From positions 2,551,928 to 2,615,927 of the forward strand of contig OX337235.1 in NCBI GenBank assembly GCA_946965045.2: 64,000 nt of DNA, given 5' to 3'. Every line of letters starts with the position of its first letter. Positions within the stretch are counted from its first letter, which is position 1. This DNA comes from Epithemia pelagica (lineage: Eukaryota; Bacillariophyta; Bacillariophyceae; Surirellales; Surirellaceae). The notes under the pieces were generated by a model. It ran no database searches, was not told where the DNA came from, and saw only the letters and a list, made by a program, of their open reading frames with translations. Below, piece after piece: positions 28,977-39,600 of this stretch. A program made the position numbers and the translations under genes.

Positions 28977-31072
28977 CAAAGGATGATGTCAAAGTGGGGA
29001 ATATCAATACGCTTCAATATAGAAAAAGGGAAACACCCGACTGGTTGGTATTTCCGAGGACCGTGCGTAGATGACTCAAAGCACAAAAGGTTCACAGATG
29101 CCACTATCGAGCAAATTGTTTCCGACAAGGATTTTGCGAAAACGGTTTCTTTGCCACTTTAACTGCCAAACAAGGAGATACCAACAAAAGAGAGGATGCA
29201 ATAGATTGATTTGTTGTAGGTTGTTGTTCTTGTTGTTCTTGTTGTTCTTGTTGTTCTTGTCCTTGTCCTTGTCCACAAGCAGCTTGGTGGCAAACAGTTA
29301 CTGCGTCGAGTTGGTTGCGTTGTGCTCCACTTTTTGTTTCGTGCTTCGTCTTCCCCAGGAGGCTTTGTTTGGCAGACCCAAGAAATGATCGGTCATTGCT
29401 CCCGTACGCCCAACGAGATGGTCTACAATTTAGTCTATAGTAATACAGGTTACTTCATATCAAATGGATTCGGTCATGAGTCATGATCCCCCATTCTGTT
29501 TCCTTTGCTATAAAATGGTTGGGAACGACGGCCGTTGGGTCTGTTGAGGGGGATAGCGAAATTTTGGTTGGGATCATTCGCAAGACACCCATCAAGACTG
29601 CGCAACGACAAATCTCGGTCGCCGGGGACCCATTGCGGCAAGCGAGCCGGGTAGGGGCCATAGCAAATAGAACGTGGAACGAACAAACCCGACGGATGCC
29701 AAGACCAAAGTGCGGCAATCCAGTATCGCCAACTCCAACCACTCCTCGATAAATCTTTCACTTGAAGTCTTTCTCCAGATCGCCAGACGGTCGCTCACCC
29801 AGAAACAGCGACGGACTACGGACAGGCGAATGCATCCGTCTCACGACCCAACAGAGACATCATCCAGATAATAGCTTCCTTCCAAGAAGGTAGACTTAGA
29901 GTAAGAGTGCATCCAAATCCAAGTCCATCATGGGATTGCCTCTGCGTTCGTTCCACTGAACTTCTTCCAAACCGACAAATCTACTAACGATGGAGGATGC
30001 TCGTATGATTGGGAGTATTCCCGCATCCTACCGCTAGTCGGTGGAGACGGTGGCTCAAATACATCGATACAAGCGTATTCTCGATTGAGCATCAGTTTTC
30101 TAATTTTGAATCAGTTTTCATCGTCCGAATGGAGCGAAATTGCTAGGGGGAATTCGGAATCCTAGCCAACACCATTCAAAACTACGAGAAATACTGGGAA
30201 AATGTCGAACGTGTGTGTTCTACCAACAGGCTGTTGTAGTGGTCGGGGACATGACCCTTGGCATCCAATACCCTATTTCTGTTTCGGCGGGTGGTTGTTC
30301 CTGTGCACCTCCCTCCAGGTTGGTTTGGATCGTTCTCTAATAGAAGAGGAGGAAGAGGTACTTTTGTCGTAGAATCCGTTAACGACATGTGGCTGCGTTA
30401 TGGGATTTCAATGTACGGGATTCCAACGGCGGTCCATACAATATAATGTACCAGGTTGCGGAATCTGAAGAGGCTGCCGTAGAGGAGATTCGAATAGCAA
30501 ACCATCTTCATGGAAGTATCGTCGAGAAAGACAGACAAGATTGAGATCGTGTCGCCTCTGTTGTGTGTTGTGCATGGCGGAGACTTCACGAGGGAGAGAC
30601 GGAAGCAGGAAGCATGTGACATTCTAAATAATAATAGTACTGTAGGAACTTTCTCAACGGCCCAAAAGTCTTTCCACTCTCTTGGTCAGTGTAGCGGAAG
30701 GATGCAATACGAATTTTACACGTGCTGCAGGAAGGGGCCACAAGAATTACTAGCAAGTCGCAGGAGTTTGCTGGAATCAGTAGCACTGCCCCCATCACAA
30801 GTTAACGGTTAACGCATAGGTCGTCGAGGCGGGGGTGCTCCCAACCTATCAAATTTCTCACATTTTTGCGTTCCAAGGTTCCCTTGCCAAGAGTCCCCTA
30901 AGGCCTCGGGTGTGATTGTCGTGAATCTACACTCTAAAACACCACTCGACCCTTTGAAACGCGTCACCACCGCACTCTTACCCTCAATCCATGTGAGGGC
31001 GTAGTATACCATAAGTCCTCGCAAAACCTGGAATCATTGGAACAGAGGCGAAACGTTCCTGGACACCCCAAC
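28977..31072. other. 2.1 kb intergenic region, only short ORFs
   Basis: No gene can be supported. Short ATG-started frames exist: a 56-codon Cys-containing plus-strand frame at 30202-30372 (MSNVCVLPTGCC ...) and a 54-codon minus-strand frame at 29928-30092. At 29896-30032 on the minus strand a frame ends with an exon-like sequence (RFVGLEEVQWNERRGNP, then MMDLDLDALLL and TAA), preceded by a possible acceptor CGGTAG. It could be a terminal exon of an unassembled gene or a relic. Confidence 0.3.
29219..29270. repeat. TTGTTGTTC / CTTGTC minisatellite
   Basis: About four copies of a 9-mer TTGTTGTTC run straight into about three copies of CTTGTC. Confidence 0.85.
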
Positions 31073-32473
31073 ATGACTGGCAATAACGAAGTTCGAGCAT
31101 GGAGACGAATCCGGCTTCGATACTTGAGCGAGCTCCGCAGTTCCCGAGAGGAACGCTTGATGGGCCAATATCATCATCAACAACACTATCAACTTCCGCA
31201 GCAGTATGAGCTTCATCAACAACAATATCAGCTTCATCAACAACACTACTATCAACAACAACAACAATCACAACATGGCTGGTATCCTAGCACGGAACAC
31301 CTCCATCAACAACATTCACAGTCTGCCAACTTTCCTCCTCACGAGTATTCGGAAGATTCATCACTCAAGAAACTGAATGCACATGCAGGTCCACTAGATC
31401 GAAATACTCTTATGAATGCGTCCAGTTTCAGTGACGACAGTACAGCTACCACCGCCGTGTCTACCCTACGAGAGGATCGAAGTATGTACACAATGTCTAC
31501 CATGATATTGGAGGATCTACCCTCTCCTCACCATGTAATTGAACTCATGGATCTGGATATGAACATAGGAGACCAAGAAGAAGAAGAAGGTCGTCATTTT
31601 GAAGAAAGCATGGTGCCAAGTGAAAGTAAACCGGCAGAGCGAGAAGAGGGTTTGATTACAGTCATGGAAAGTATACCCGAAGAACGACCTCTCACCCTTG
31701 GGCCAGCGGTCGTCCCCAACCAAATAGAGGAGGAAGACGAAGAAGACGAGCGTACGGGATCCACCGCGTCCTATGCCCTTCCGGACGAATCCAGCTTGGT
31801 CAGCTTCACGCCCACTCTAAAATTAGGAGAAACCGAATCCATAAATTTGAACATGGACGACGTTTGTAACGAACAATTTCTCCTGAATATGTGTCCCTAT
31901 CCGCCACTGGTGGAGGCTGCTAAAAAGTTGCAGAGACCAGCAAACGATCCTCAAGACGACTCCCCCATGGAATCCAAGACTCCTCCCGCGCCTTTACCTA
32001 CCCCCGAGAGTCAAGAGCAGACTCCACCGATGGCACGACAAGTCACGTTCCTAGACGAATCACAACCCCCAAACCCACCAGCATCTGCACCGACAATGAA
32101 TCCGGATTGGATGGATTCATGGAACGAATTACAAAGGTTTCACGAGAAGCGACCGGAATGGTTGGCCTCATGGAGGGATTTCCGGCATATCACGGGAAGA
32201 CCGGAATGGATGGCCTCGTGGAGGGACTTGTACAGCCTATATAAAATTAGTTTTCATAACATGGGAGCGGGAGAAATGTTTTTGGATGAATTTGACGATC
32301 AAAGCTCCATTGCCTCTCAAGCCAGAGATGGCTTTGACGAACATGACAAGACGCCTTGGCGACCAACCTCGGCGATTGGAGCTCAAGTGCACTTTTCGGC
32401 ACCCTTGTCGCGGTTTCATTCACCCTCTGTGTTTCGAGAGACGGCATACATGGATCAAGCCCATTCGTACTAG
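31073..32473 (+). CDS. Gln/His-rich protein with triple PEWMASW-type motif
   Basis: The first ATG at 31073 gives 466 residues. After a basic helix (RAWRRIRLRYLSELRSSREER) comes a Gln/His/Tyr-rich tract with LHQQQYQLHQQ repeats. A long acidic disordered region follows. Near residues 355-415 are three consecutive copies of a roughly 17-residue motif: NPDWMDSWNELQRF, RPEWLASWRDFRHI and RPEWMASWRDLYSLY. The consensus is (R/N)P(E/D)W(M/L)xSWx(D/E)(L/F). I know no family with this repeat. The next plus-strand gene carries one related copy (KPEWLADCNDIYS) and a similar LPxxHxxELxxLD segment, so the two are probably ancient tandem paralogues. No signal peptide or membrane segment is seen. Function is unknown. 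Confidence 0.65.
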   Translation: MTGNNEVRAWRRIRLRYLSELRSSREERLMGQYHHQQHYQLPQQYELHQQQYQLHQQHYYQQQQQSQHGWYPSTEHLHQQHSQSANFPPHEYSEDSSLKKLNAHAGPLDRNTLMNASSFSDDSTATTAVSTLREDRSMYTMSTMILEDLPSPHHVIELMDLDMNIGDQEEEEGRHFEESMVPSESKPAEREEGLITVMESIPEERPLTLGPAVVPNQIEEEDEEDERTGSTASYALPDESSLVSFTPTLKLGETESINLNMDDVCNEQFLLNMCPYPPLVEAAKKLQRPANDPQDDSPMESKTPPAPLPTPESQEQTPPMARQVTFLDESQPPNPPASAPTMNPDWMDSWNELQRFHEKRPEWLASWRDFRHITGRPEWMASWRDLYSLYKISFHNMGAGEMFLDEFDDQSSIASQARDGFDEHDKTPWRPTSAIGAQVHFSAPLSRFHSPSVFRETAYMDQAHSY

Positions 32474-33533
32474 CAGTTTGGGTGGGGTTATTGGTATGAC
32501 CTCATCCTATTACCTGGACCAAGATGTATATCTAGTACCAGCAATGGCACAGAATGATCCTCTCCCATATATTCATTAACAGGGTTCATATCTGGTGAAC
32601 ATTCGGGCATGCTGCCTGAGCTTCGACTCCTCTACATGCGCCTTTTCTCGTGGAAAAGAAGCTCATGAATGCTACTGAATGGATGTGCTCATCACCAGAA
32701 GATTAGTACGAGAAAATATGTTTTTGTGCAACTAGACCTAGTGTCATATTTCTCTATACTTGTGTCTGGAAAGTGTAACTCGCCCTAGTTTGGACTCGTG
32801 TCTGGTTATTTCGAACAGGGTGTGATGAAGGCATAACGTGCGGATATCCTCTTGTCGTGAACAAGGCTCTCCCTTTTGTCCCGGCATAGTCCTTGGTGGA
32901 GTGCGCCATAACGAAACATGCCTCCTTCCCTGGTCTGCATGGAACTTATAGGGAAGGTTCCAAACTGTCCAAAGAGTGTTCTTTCCACATGGTGACGGTT
33001 GTTCTGAACCTCCGGTTGCCGTGCCACACCGTGTCGACGGTGCGCAAGAACACATCGTCAATATGTGGAATTACCATTTTCGGGTGCTCCATGAGCTTAC
33101 GGATCTTGGCGTTTGCGCACTTGGTCACGGACATGGGTTTGCTCGGAAGAAGTCTCCAATTTCCATCGTTTCGGAAGTGTGTTGCGAGGAACATGCGTGT
33201 ACGCAATAATGACTTCTGTGTTACTCAAGTCTCATCCAACTAACCGTGACTGACTCTGGGGAGTGTTGACCGGCGCACCCCAACGGACCGAGGTGAGTCT
33301 TTTGGTCTTGGTCATGGCTATGTCGTGCGAGAGATGCGGGGCAAACTCCACTCACAAAGTTTGGCAGCACCACATTTACCGGTCGTCTCTGCGTTGAAGA
33401 CACATACCAAGAGGAAGCGGTTCGTGCTCCTCAACAACCATCTTCATTGACTACTTTTTGTGCTGCTCCAAGAGCTCATCTTTCGGTTATAGTTGTTGTC
33501 TCTGAGGAAGAACGGCGTTTGTTTTGCTCGACC
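32474..33533. other. intergenic with possible DUF6824 relic
   Basis: About 1 kb lies between two plus-strand paralogues. Apart from the minus-strand relic listed separately, no gene is seen. Confidence 0.4.
32810..33206 (-). pseudogene. Possible decayed DUF6824 (diatom) domain copy
   Basis: The minus strand reads PHIDDVFLRTVDTV followed by WHGNRRFRTTV at about 33070-32997. This resembles the start of the DUF6824 domain, whose members usually read DVLxGRG followed by a HPGNxxFR segment. The invariant GRG is not present (LRT), and the frame stops soon after (LEPSL, stop). The downstream part appears in another frame (EGGMFRYGALHQGL). A frameshifted remnant would explain this, but the similarity is short and I judged it by eye. 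Confidence 0.28.
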
Positions 33534-36329
33534 ATGAGAAACCACACATCGTCGGGGCAGCAAGACGATATGAGTTCACTCACCTCTGCCGAATATCCTC
33601 GTCTGCGACGCAGTGACCGACGACGACCGCACATGTTGCAAATGGCACAGCTAGCGGAGAATTTGGAAACAGCGTCCAACAACTCTTTGGTGCTGGATGT
33701 CGCACATACTACCAATCCTCAAAAGGGAACTACGAGTAGAAACACCCAAGGGCGTTCCATCGTCAAGTCAAGAGAGAGTACTTCCTTGGTTGCTGCAACT
33801 AATTCAGGATGTAAACCAGAATGGCTTGCAGATTGCAACGACATATACAGCATGGAAAATGGTATGGTTTGTAATGACACTTCGGCAGTTGCTGCAGTTA
33901 TCGCTGAGCCATGCGGAGAGAGACCAGGTGAAGCGAAACCAAAAAGCAGAAAAATGAAACAGACAAAGAAATCTGGGAATCTGGCGTTTCGAGATGAAAG
34001 TCGTCAACCAAGAAACGCTATTTCTCTCGAGAAGAAACAGAGCGCTGATAAAGCCACGAGGGAACCTGTCGATCCTCCTCACAGCCCGACCATTGACTGG
34101 TGGATGCCTGCCATTAATGGTATAGTCTTGTCGTCGGGCGAGAAACAGCCAACGACTTCGAAACGTCAATCCCAAGAGAACGACGACATAGATCTTCCTT
34201 CGAATTCGATTGAAGATGGTCATACCGACGACTCAGACAGCGACGACACGTCCACACAGACGAGTACTCAGATTAGCACACTAGTGAGCACTCAGGTAAA
34301 CGAAATGGAGGTGACAACCATGTTGTGGAATATGCTACCCAACAGCCATTCCACGGAACTACTGTCTCTGGACAAGGAATTTTCCAAGATGTTTCAAATG
34401 GGAGCACCGGACAAACAGGAGTCTCCTACATCCAACGACAAAGGAGCGCTCAATACGAAATCGTCGCAGTCCGTGGAGAGCGAGTCGGACACCTTCATGA
34501 TATTTCAACACTACATTCCAGCGATTCATCCTGGTAGAGCATCAGCAAGAAGCAAGCGTCCCACAAAGCAAAAGGCTTTGGTGGACGAACAATCCGATGA
34601 AGACGACGACGAAGATGACAACGAGGTGGACAGAGAGCTTGCTCCAGCACCTCCGTTGACTTCCTCCCGCTCTGAAGGACAACCTTCTGCTTTGAAGAAG
34701 ACCACGAGTCAAAAACCAAGTCATGGTGTGTCGTCTACAAAGGGTAGTTCTAGGAGAGGAAAACTGACCGTGAATTCAAAATCAAGTGGGGGAAGCAAGA
34801 ATACAAGAAGGGAAAGCTCTACCATGATCACCAGAAGGCAATCATTTCCGGGGCTGAAGAAAACGATGTCTAACAGTGAAGCAAAGGACAGAGCCAGCAC
34901 AATGAAAAAGATCATACCGTCTCGGGGGGTAATGAAAAACAGTTCAAACACTGAAAAGAAGTCAAGGATCTCATCTCCGGGGCTGAAGAAATGCAAGTCA
35001 GAAGATGGTTATACGAAGCGTTTGTCACATCAGGAACTAAAGAACAGCAAGTCCACTGAAACTAGAGTCTCTCCAGCAAATGGCAAGGGTTCAATCATCC
35101 GATCTAAAAAAGCTGGAAAGTCAACTCCCGCGAGAAAAAATGCTTCCTGTAACAAATCGCGCCACCCTTTGCCAAAAAAGAATCGAGTTGGAATGTCGTC
35201 TTCTAGAGTAATACAGAAACGAAAATTCCAATCTAAAGAAAAGAGAGTCACCAGAGAGTCAGATAATGGATCTGATGCCGATGAAACAAAGATCCGCATA
35301 CCAGACGTTCTTCCCCGGAGCTCATCATCAAAACAAAGAGGATATGCAGGGTCCAATGAAATTTACCAACCATCGCAAAATGAAGATGCATCAACTTCCT
35401 CTATGGCACCGAACGCACCCATAGAGAAAAAAGAGGAAGAAGTGGAAACGCCACGAGTACGAAATCGGTTGGTGAGTCCGACAGATTCAATAACAAAACA
35501 CTCTGACTCGTCGGAGGACAACAAACCACGACAGCTGCTCGAAAATGACGGCTCGTCAAGGACGAAGCTAGTTCGATTTGTTGAAGAAAAAAAGCAAGAA
35601 AACTACGACGATGCTACAAAAACAACAGATGGCACCGATGCATCCTCGTTCAGTAACTTGTCGAAATCATCTTTCGTGTTGTTTGAAGAAGCGGGAAACG
35701 TACTACAATGTGGAGAAGACAGTATTTCTGACATCCAAGTTGCTCGTAAAGACAACAAAGCATCAGCGAAACGGGGAGAAACTTGCATGCTTCCATTCGA
35801 GTTATTCCAAGACCAAGCCTCTGTCGTCCATATAGACGGTGTCTCAATGTCGTCGCACTCCGAACAATTGTCCTTGGCGGCCAGGTCCCAAGGTCTCCAC
35901 CAAAAGCAACTTGGCAATATGTTCAGGTTTCGCAAGACATCGTTGAAAGGGCCACAAGAGGGGAAGTTTCCTTTTTCCTTCGACCGTTCTTGCATGAGCG
36001 GTGAGTCCCAAACTACACAGTTCGAATCAATACGCTTGTTGGCCGAAATGGAAGAAAACGAAAGTTTGTTGTGGTCGCAACTCGACTTCGTTATGGTTCC
36101 CGAAGATAAGCAAGGTAGTCATGGAGTCAACAGTTGCGGAGACCACGCGTTGGTCAGCTCACAAGGTTGCACGTGTGATGAAATGAAAGGTTCCATGATG
36201 AAGATGGTGAAACGGAATGGCCACCAATGTGATCAACAAAACTCATGTGACATGAACCATTCTGATGGTTCAGCTTTCAGTCTTCAACCGATGGGAACAT
36301 TCCCGCTTTGGTGTGATGAAACTGACTAG
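33534..36329 (+). CDS. Lys/Ser-rich disordered protein, probable tandem paralogue of the 31073 gene
   Basis: The first ATG at 33534 (ACCATGAG) gives 931 residues. The N-terminus is Arg-rich (YPRLRRSDRRRPHMLQMAQL). One PEW-type motif, KPEWLADCNDIYS, lies near residue 100, and a MLPNSHSTELLSLDKEF segment near 290 parallels LPSPHHVIELMDLD of the upstream gene. Residues about 385-610 are strongly basic, with repeats of the type PGLKK (twice) and many KKS/RKR clusters, which suggests nuclear or nucleic-acid-associated localisation. The C-terminal 250 residues contain better-ordered stretches such as LFRFRKTSLKGPQ-like sequence and FESIRLLAEMEENESLLWSQ. No signal peptide or membrane helix is seen. 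I do not recognise a family. Confidence 0.62.
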   Translation: MRNHTSSGQQDDMSSLTSAEYPRLRRSDRRRPHMLQMAQLAENLETASNNSLVLDVAHTTNPQKGTTSRNTQGRSIVKSRESTSLVAATNSGCKPEWLADCNDIYSMENGMVCNDTSAVAAVIAEPCGERPGEAKPKSRKMKQTKKSGNLAFRDESRQPRNAISLEKKQSADKATREPVDPPHSPTIDWWMPAINGIVLSSGEKQPTTSKRQSQENDDIDLPSNSIEDGHTDDSDSDDTSTQTSTQISTLVSTQVNEMEVTTMLWNMLPNSHSTELLSLDKEFSKMFQMGAPDKQESPTSNDKGALNTKSSQSVESESDTFMIFQHYIPAIHPGRASARSKRPTKQKALVDEQSDEDDDEDDNEVDRELAPAPPLTSSRSEGQPSALKKTTSQKPSHGVSSTKGSSRRGKLTVNSKSSGGSKNTRRESSTMITRRQSFPGLKKTMSNSEAKDRASTMKKIIPSRGVMKNSSNTEKKSRISSPGLKKCKSEDGYTKRLSHQELKNSKSTETRVSPANGKGSIIRSKKAGKSTPARKNASCNKSRHPLPKKNRVGMSSSRVIQKRKFQSKEKRVTRESDNGSDADETKIRIPDVLPRSSSSKQRGYAGSNEIYQPSQNEDASTSSMAPNAPIEKKEEEVETPRVRNRLVSPTDSITKHSDSSEDNKPRQLLENDGSSRTKLVRFVEEKKQENYDDATKTTDGTDASSFSNLSKSSFVLFEEAGNVLQCGEDSISDIQVARKDNKASAKRGETCMLPFELFQDQASVVHIDGVSMSSHSEQLSLAARSQGLHQKQLGNMFRFRKTSLKGPQEGKFPFSFDRSCMSGESQTTQFESIRLLAEMEENESLLWSQLDFVMVPEDKQGSHGVNSCGDHALVSSQGCTCDEMKGSMMKMVKRNGHQCDQQNSCDMNHSDGSAFSLQPMGTFPLWCDETD

Positions 36330-36681
36330 TTTACATGCGCTTGAATGCAGTCATGCTTTTTGTTGCATCTTCATTGTTGCAACCGTTTCTGCAAGTTATT
36401 CATGACAGCGAGGGACCAGGACACGATTCAATGCATATACTGGGCTTATTCATTATAGCCTGTCCTTTATACTTCACTGACCCTATGCTGAGAATGCGTA
36501 TCTTCTATTGGCTGTATTTAGTTGTACGATGTGACCTGTGATCAGAGTCCAATACCATATGCTGAGAATGAGTGTCTTGTATTAGCTGTATTCAGTTGTA
36601 TGATGTGATCAGTGATCAGTGTCAAATTTACAAAAGTCTAATTTCTTTGTGGATTGGTTGTCAAACCACAGCTTTCCTGCT
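36330..36681. other. intergenic between convergent genes
   Basis: About 350 bp of AT-richer sequence between two stop codons, with a short imperfect direct repeat (CATATGCTGAGAATG / CCTATGCTGAGAATG at about 36483 and 36557). Probably both 3'UTRs. Confidence 0.4.
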
Positions 36682-39600
36682 TTAAGCGCCTTCTGGTTCA
36701 GCCCACGACATTTTCTTGAAAGACCTTGAACCGTTCCCAGCTTTGGGAGTTGATGCCGACTTCTGGAAATAGTCCATTCGACCACCCCATTCAACTTCCA
36801 TTTCCCCGAGATCATTGAGAACAAAACCTGTATGTGCTGCACTTGCAGTATTCATTTCGAGGAAGCCGTTTCCATCAGCTGTTGTCCGTTTTCGAATAAA
36901 ACCGTGATCGTCTAATTGTTCCTTTCCGTTGTTGTCGTAGCTAGTGTCGCTGAAACAACTTATTGCATTGACTGCTGAATAACGTGGTATTCGGGGCACT
37001 GGACGACCCGGTGCTGCCCCGCCTTCGTTGTTGCTTCCTCGAGTTTCCAAAGATGCTCGAGTTGATTTGTTTTTCTGATAGTTCCATGGCATCGTCGGTA
37101 TATGGTGACTCCAAGGCTTTTCCTCTGGTTCCGATCTTGAACGACTTGGATCAAAATATGAATCCGGAGAACTGAGAGCACTACTGCTACTGGTCGAAGA
37201 ATTTGATGCACCAAGATTGAAGTCTGTTGCTGAGTTTGCGAACGGTAGACCATGAAGCTCAGATGCGGATGACCCTTCAGAGGAAGTTTTGTTGGTAGAA
37301 GATCCAGAGCCAGCGGAGTAAACGATAGAATCAGATCTATCTAAAATTGATGCGGTGAATATTGGTTGCTGTGTTGCAGGATTTCTATACACTGTGGGCG
37401 TAGGAGAAACGAAGCCGAACGGATCCCCTTGTCCTTTGTATATATACTCTTGTTCATCGGCTTGTTTCTCCGGGTCACCCCTCCCCTTGTAGATAAATTC
37501 CTCATTTGGTGACGGGAACTTAGATTTCGCCGAATCAGGGTCAGTTTCATGGAAATCAAGCCATGATTCTGGTTCATGTTCAATAGGAACTGTTGTTTTG
37601 GCAACTGGAGTAACAGGTAGGTAAGGGTCATCCGAAGATGGGGGAGGATCATAGGTGAAAATCTCCATGTCACCTTTCTCGATTTTACGAGTTTTGGCAT
37701 TATCCTCTTCAAAGAATAGAACATTCGATGCCTCAGATTCATCGTCTTTTACTTCTTCCACTCCTTTAGGTATTCCTCTTCTTCTTCTTGTGACCAAAAC
37801 CGCAACGACTGTCGCCACTGCCACTGCAGCAAATCCACCACCAATGACAACAGCCAACGGGATGCCTTCAGATGTTTGTGATGCTTCGACATCTGTCGAA
37901 ATTGGTGGGATTGTGTCCTGCACTGTCGGGAAGAATTCAGTGTTCTCTCCCAAGATGTTTTGCAGGTCGTCCGTGAATGACTGAAATGTCTCCTCAACGA
38001 TGGATGCAAATTCCTCACCTGGTGGCAACTCCACTGTTGCTTCAACCTTAAGATATATATCCACGGATGCAGTTGCGATGACAACAACAGCACTCTGCTG
38101 TTCGAGCTTCCGCTGTCTTCGTGTGTCATCGCGCAAAATTTGCTGCACAACAACGCATGAAATATTTGTGTAATTGAAACTGGCAGGTAAAAACGATGGA
38201 AGAAAGTCTGTAGCGATTGCGTTCTCGAATTGATCAATAGTATTTTCATCCATCAGTCCAGCTCTGTTCGAGTTTAGAGTGGCTGCAACAATGGGGGTCC
38301 GGGATGGAGGAGCAGAGGGACTTTCTGAAGGCACATTTGTCGGAAGACTAGACGGTTCTGATGAGGGAATAGATGACGGAATCTGACTTGGCAAGCTGCT
38401 TGGAACAGATGATGGGCTGGATGTCGGAATGGAACTAGGGATATCTGAAGGCGAACTGGACGGAGTAGAAGACGGAGACGAGCTGGGAACATCACTCGGG
38501 GAACGACTTGGAACCGAACTCGGTTGTGAACTCGGGCTGCGACTAGGAGAGGTTGATGGCGAGGATGATGGATTCGTAGAAGGAGAAGAACTTGGGGAGC
38601 TGCTCGGCGAAACAGAAGGTGCATCGCTTGGAGAAGAGCTTGGTGTTGCACTCGGCTGTCCACTAGGACTGGAGCTTGGCGACAGAGATGGTTGTGATGA
38701 CGGAGTCGACGTGGGTGACGAACTGGGTTCACTACTAGGTACCGCTGAAGGCTGTGAACTTGGAGATGCACTTGGCGCCATGGAAGGTTGCGACGAAGGT
38801 CGTAGACTTGGAGTCGACGATGGTGATGAACTTGGAGCACTACTGGGCATCTCCGAAGGCTGCGAGCTTGGACTTGAACTCGGAATCTCACTAGGCGAAG
38901 AGCTCGGGCTTGCGCTCGGAACCATCGAAGGTTGGGACGAGGGCATTAGACTTGGACTAGATGACGGCGAAGAACTTGGTTCACTACTCGGCATCACCGA
39001 CGGTTGTGAAGTAGGAGATCCACTCGGACTTGCACTGGGAGAGGTCGACGGTTGTGACGATGGCTGTAAACTTGGGGTCGATGAGGGTGAGGAACTAGGT
39101 ACATCACTTGGAACCATCGAAGGCTGTGAGCTTGGCTCCTTACTAGGAGATCCACTGGGCGACGAACTTGGACTTGCACTGGGAGACGTCGACGGATGAG
39201 ATGATGGTGCAGCACTCGGGGTCGATGAGGGTGAAGAAGTAGGTACATCACTTGGAACCATCGAAGGCTGTGAGCTTGGTTCCGTACTAGGAGATCCGCT
39301 TGGAGAGGCGCTTGGACTTGCACTGGGAGAGGTCGACGGTTGAGATGATGGTGCAGCACTAGGGGCCGATGAGGGTGAAGAACTGGGTACATCACTTGGA
39401 ACCATCGAAGGCTGTGAGCTTGGTTCCGTACTAGGAGATCCGCTTGGAGAGGCGCTTGGACTTGCACTGGGAGAGGTCGACGGTTGCGATGATGGAACAT
39501 TACTCGGGGTCGATGAGGGTGAAGAAGTAGGTACATCACTTGGAACCATCGAAGGCTGCGAGCTTGGTTCCGTACTAGGAGATCCGCTGGGAGAGGCACT

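Noticed and set aside
35100-35300. Array-like spacing in the Lys-rich region as a CRISPR or satellite
   Set aside because: No direct repeat of constant length is present; the similarity is only at amino-acid composition level.
38429-39199. 256-codon plus-strand frame rich in LGxxLG
   Set aside because: It is the exact antisense of the Ser-Pro repeat. A codon-biased PSxxPS array leaves the opposite strand open.
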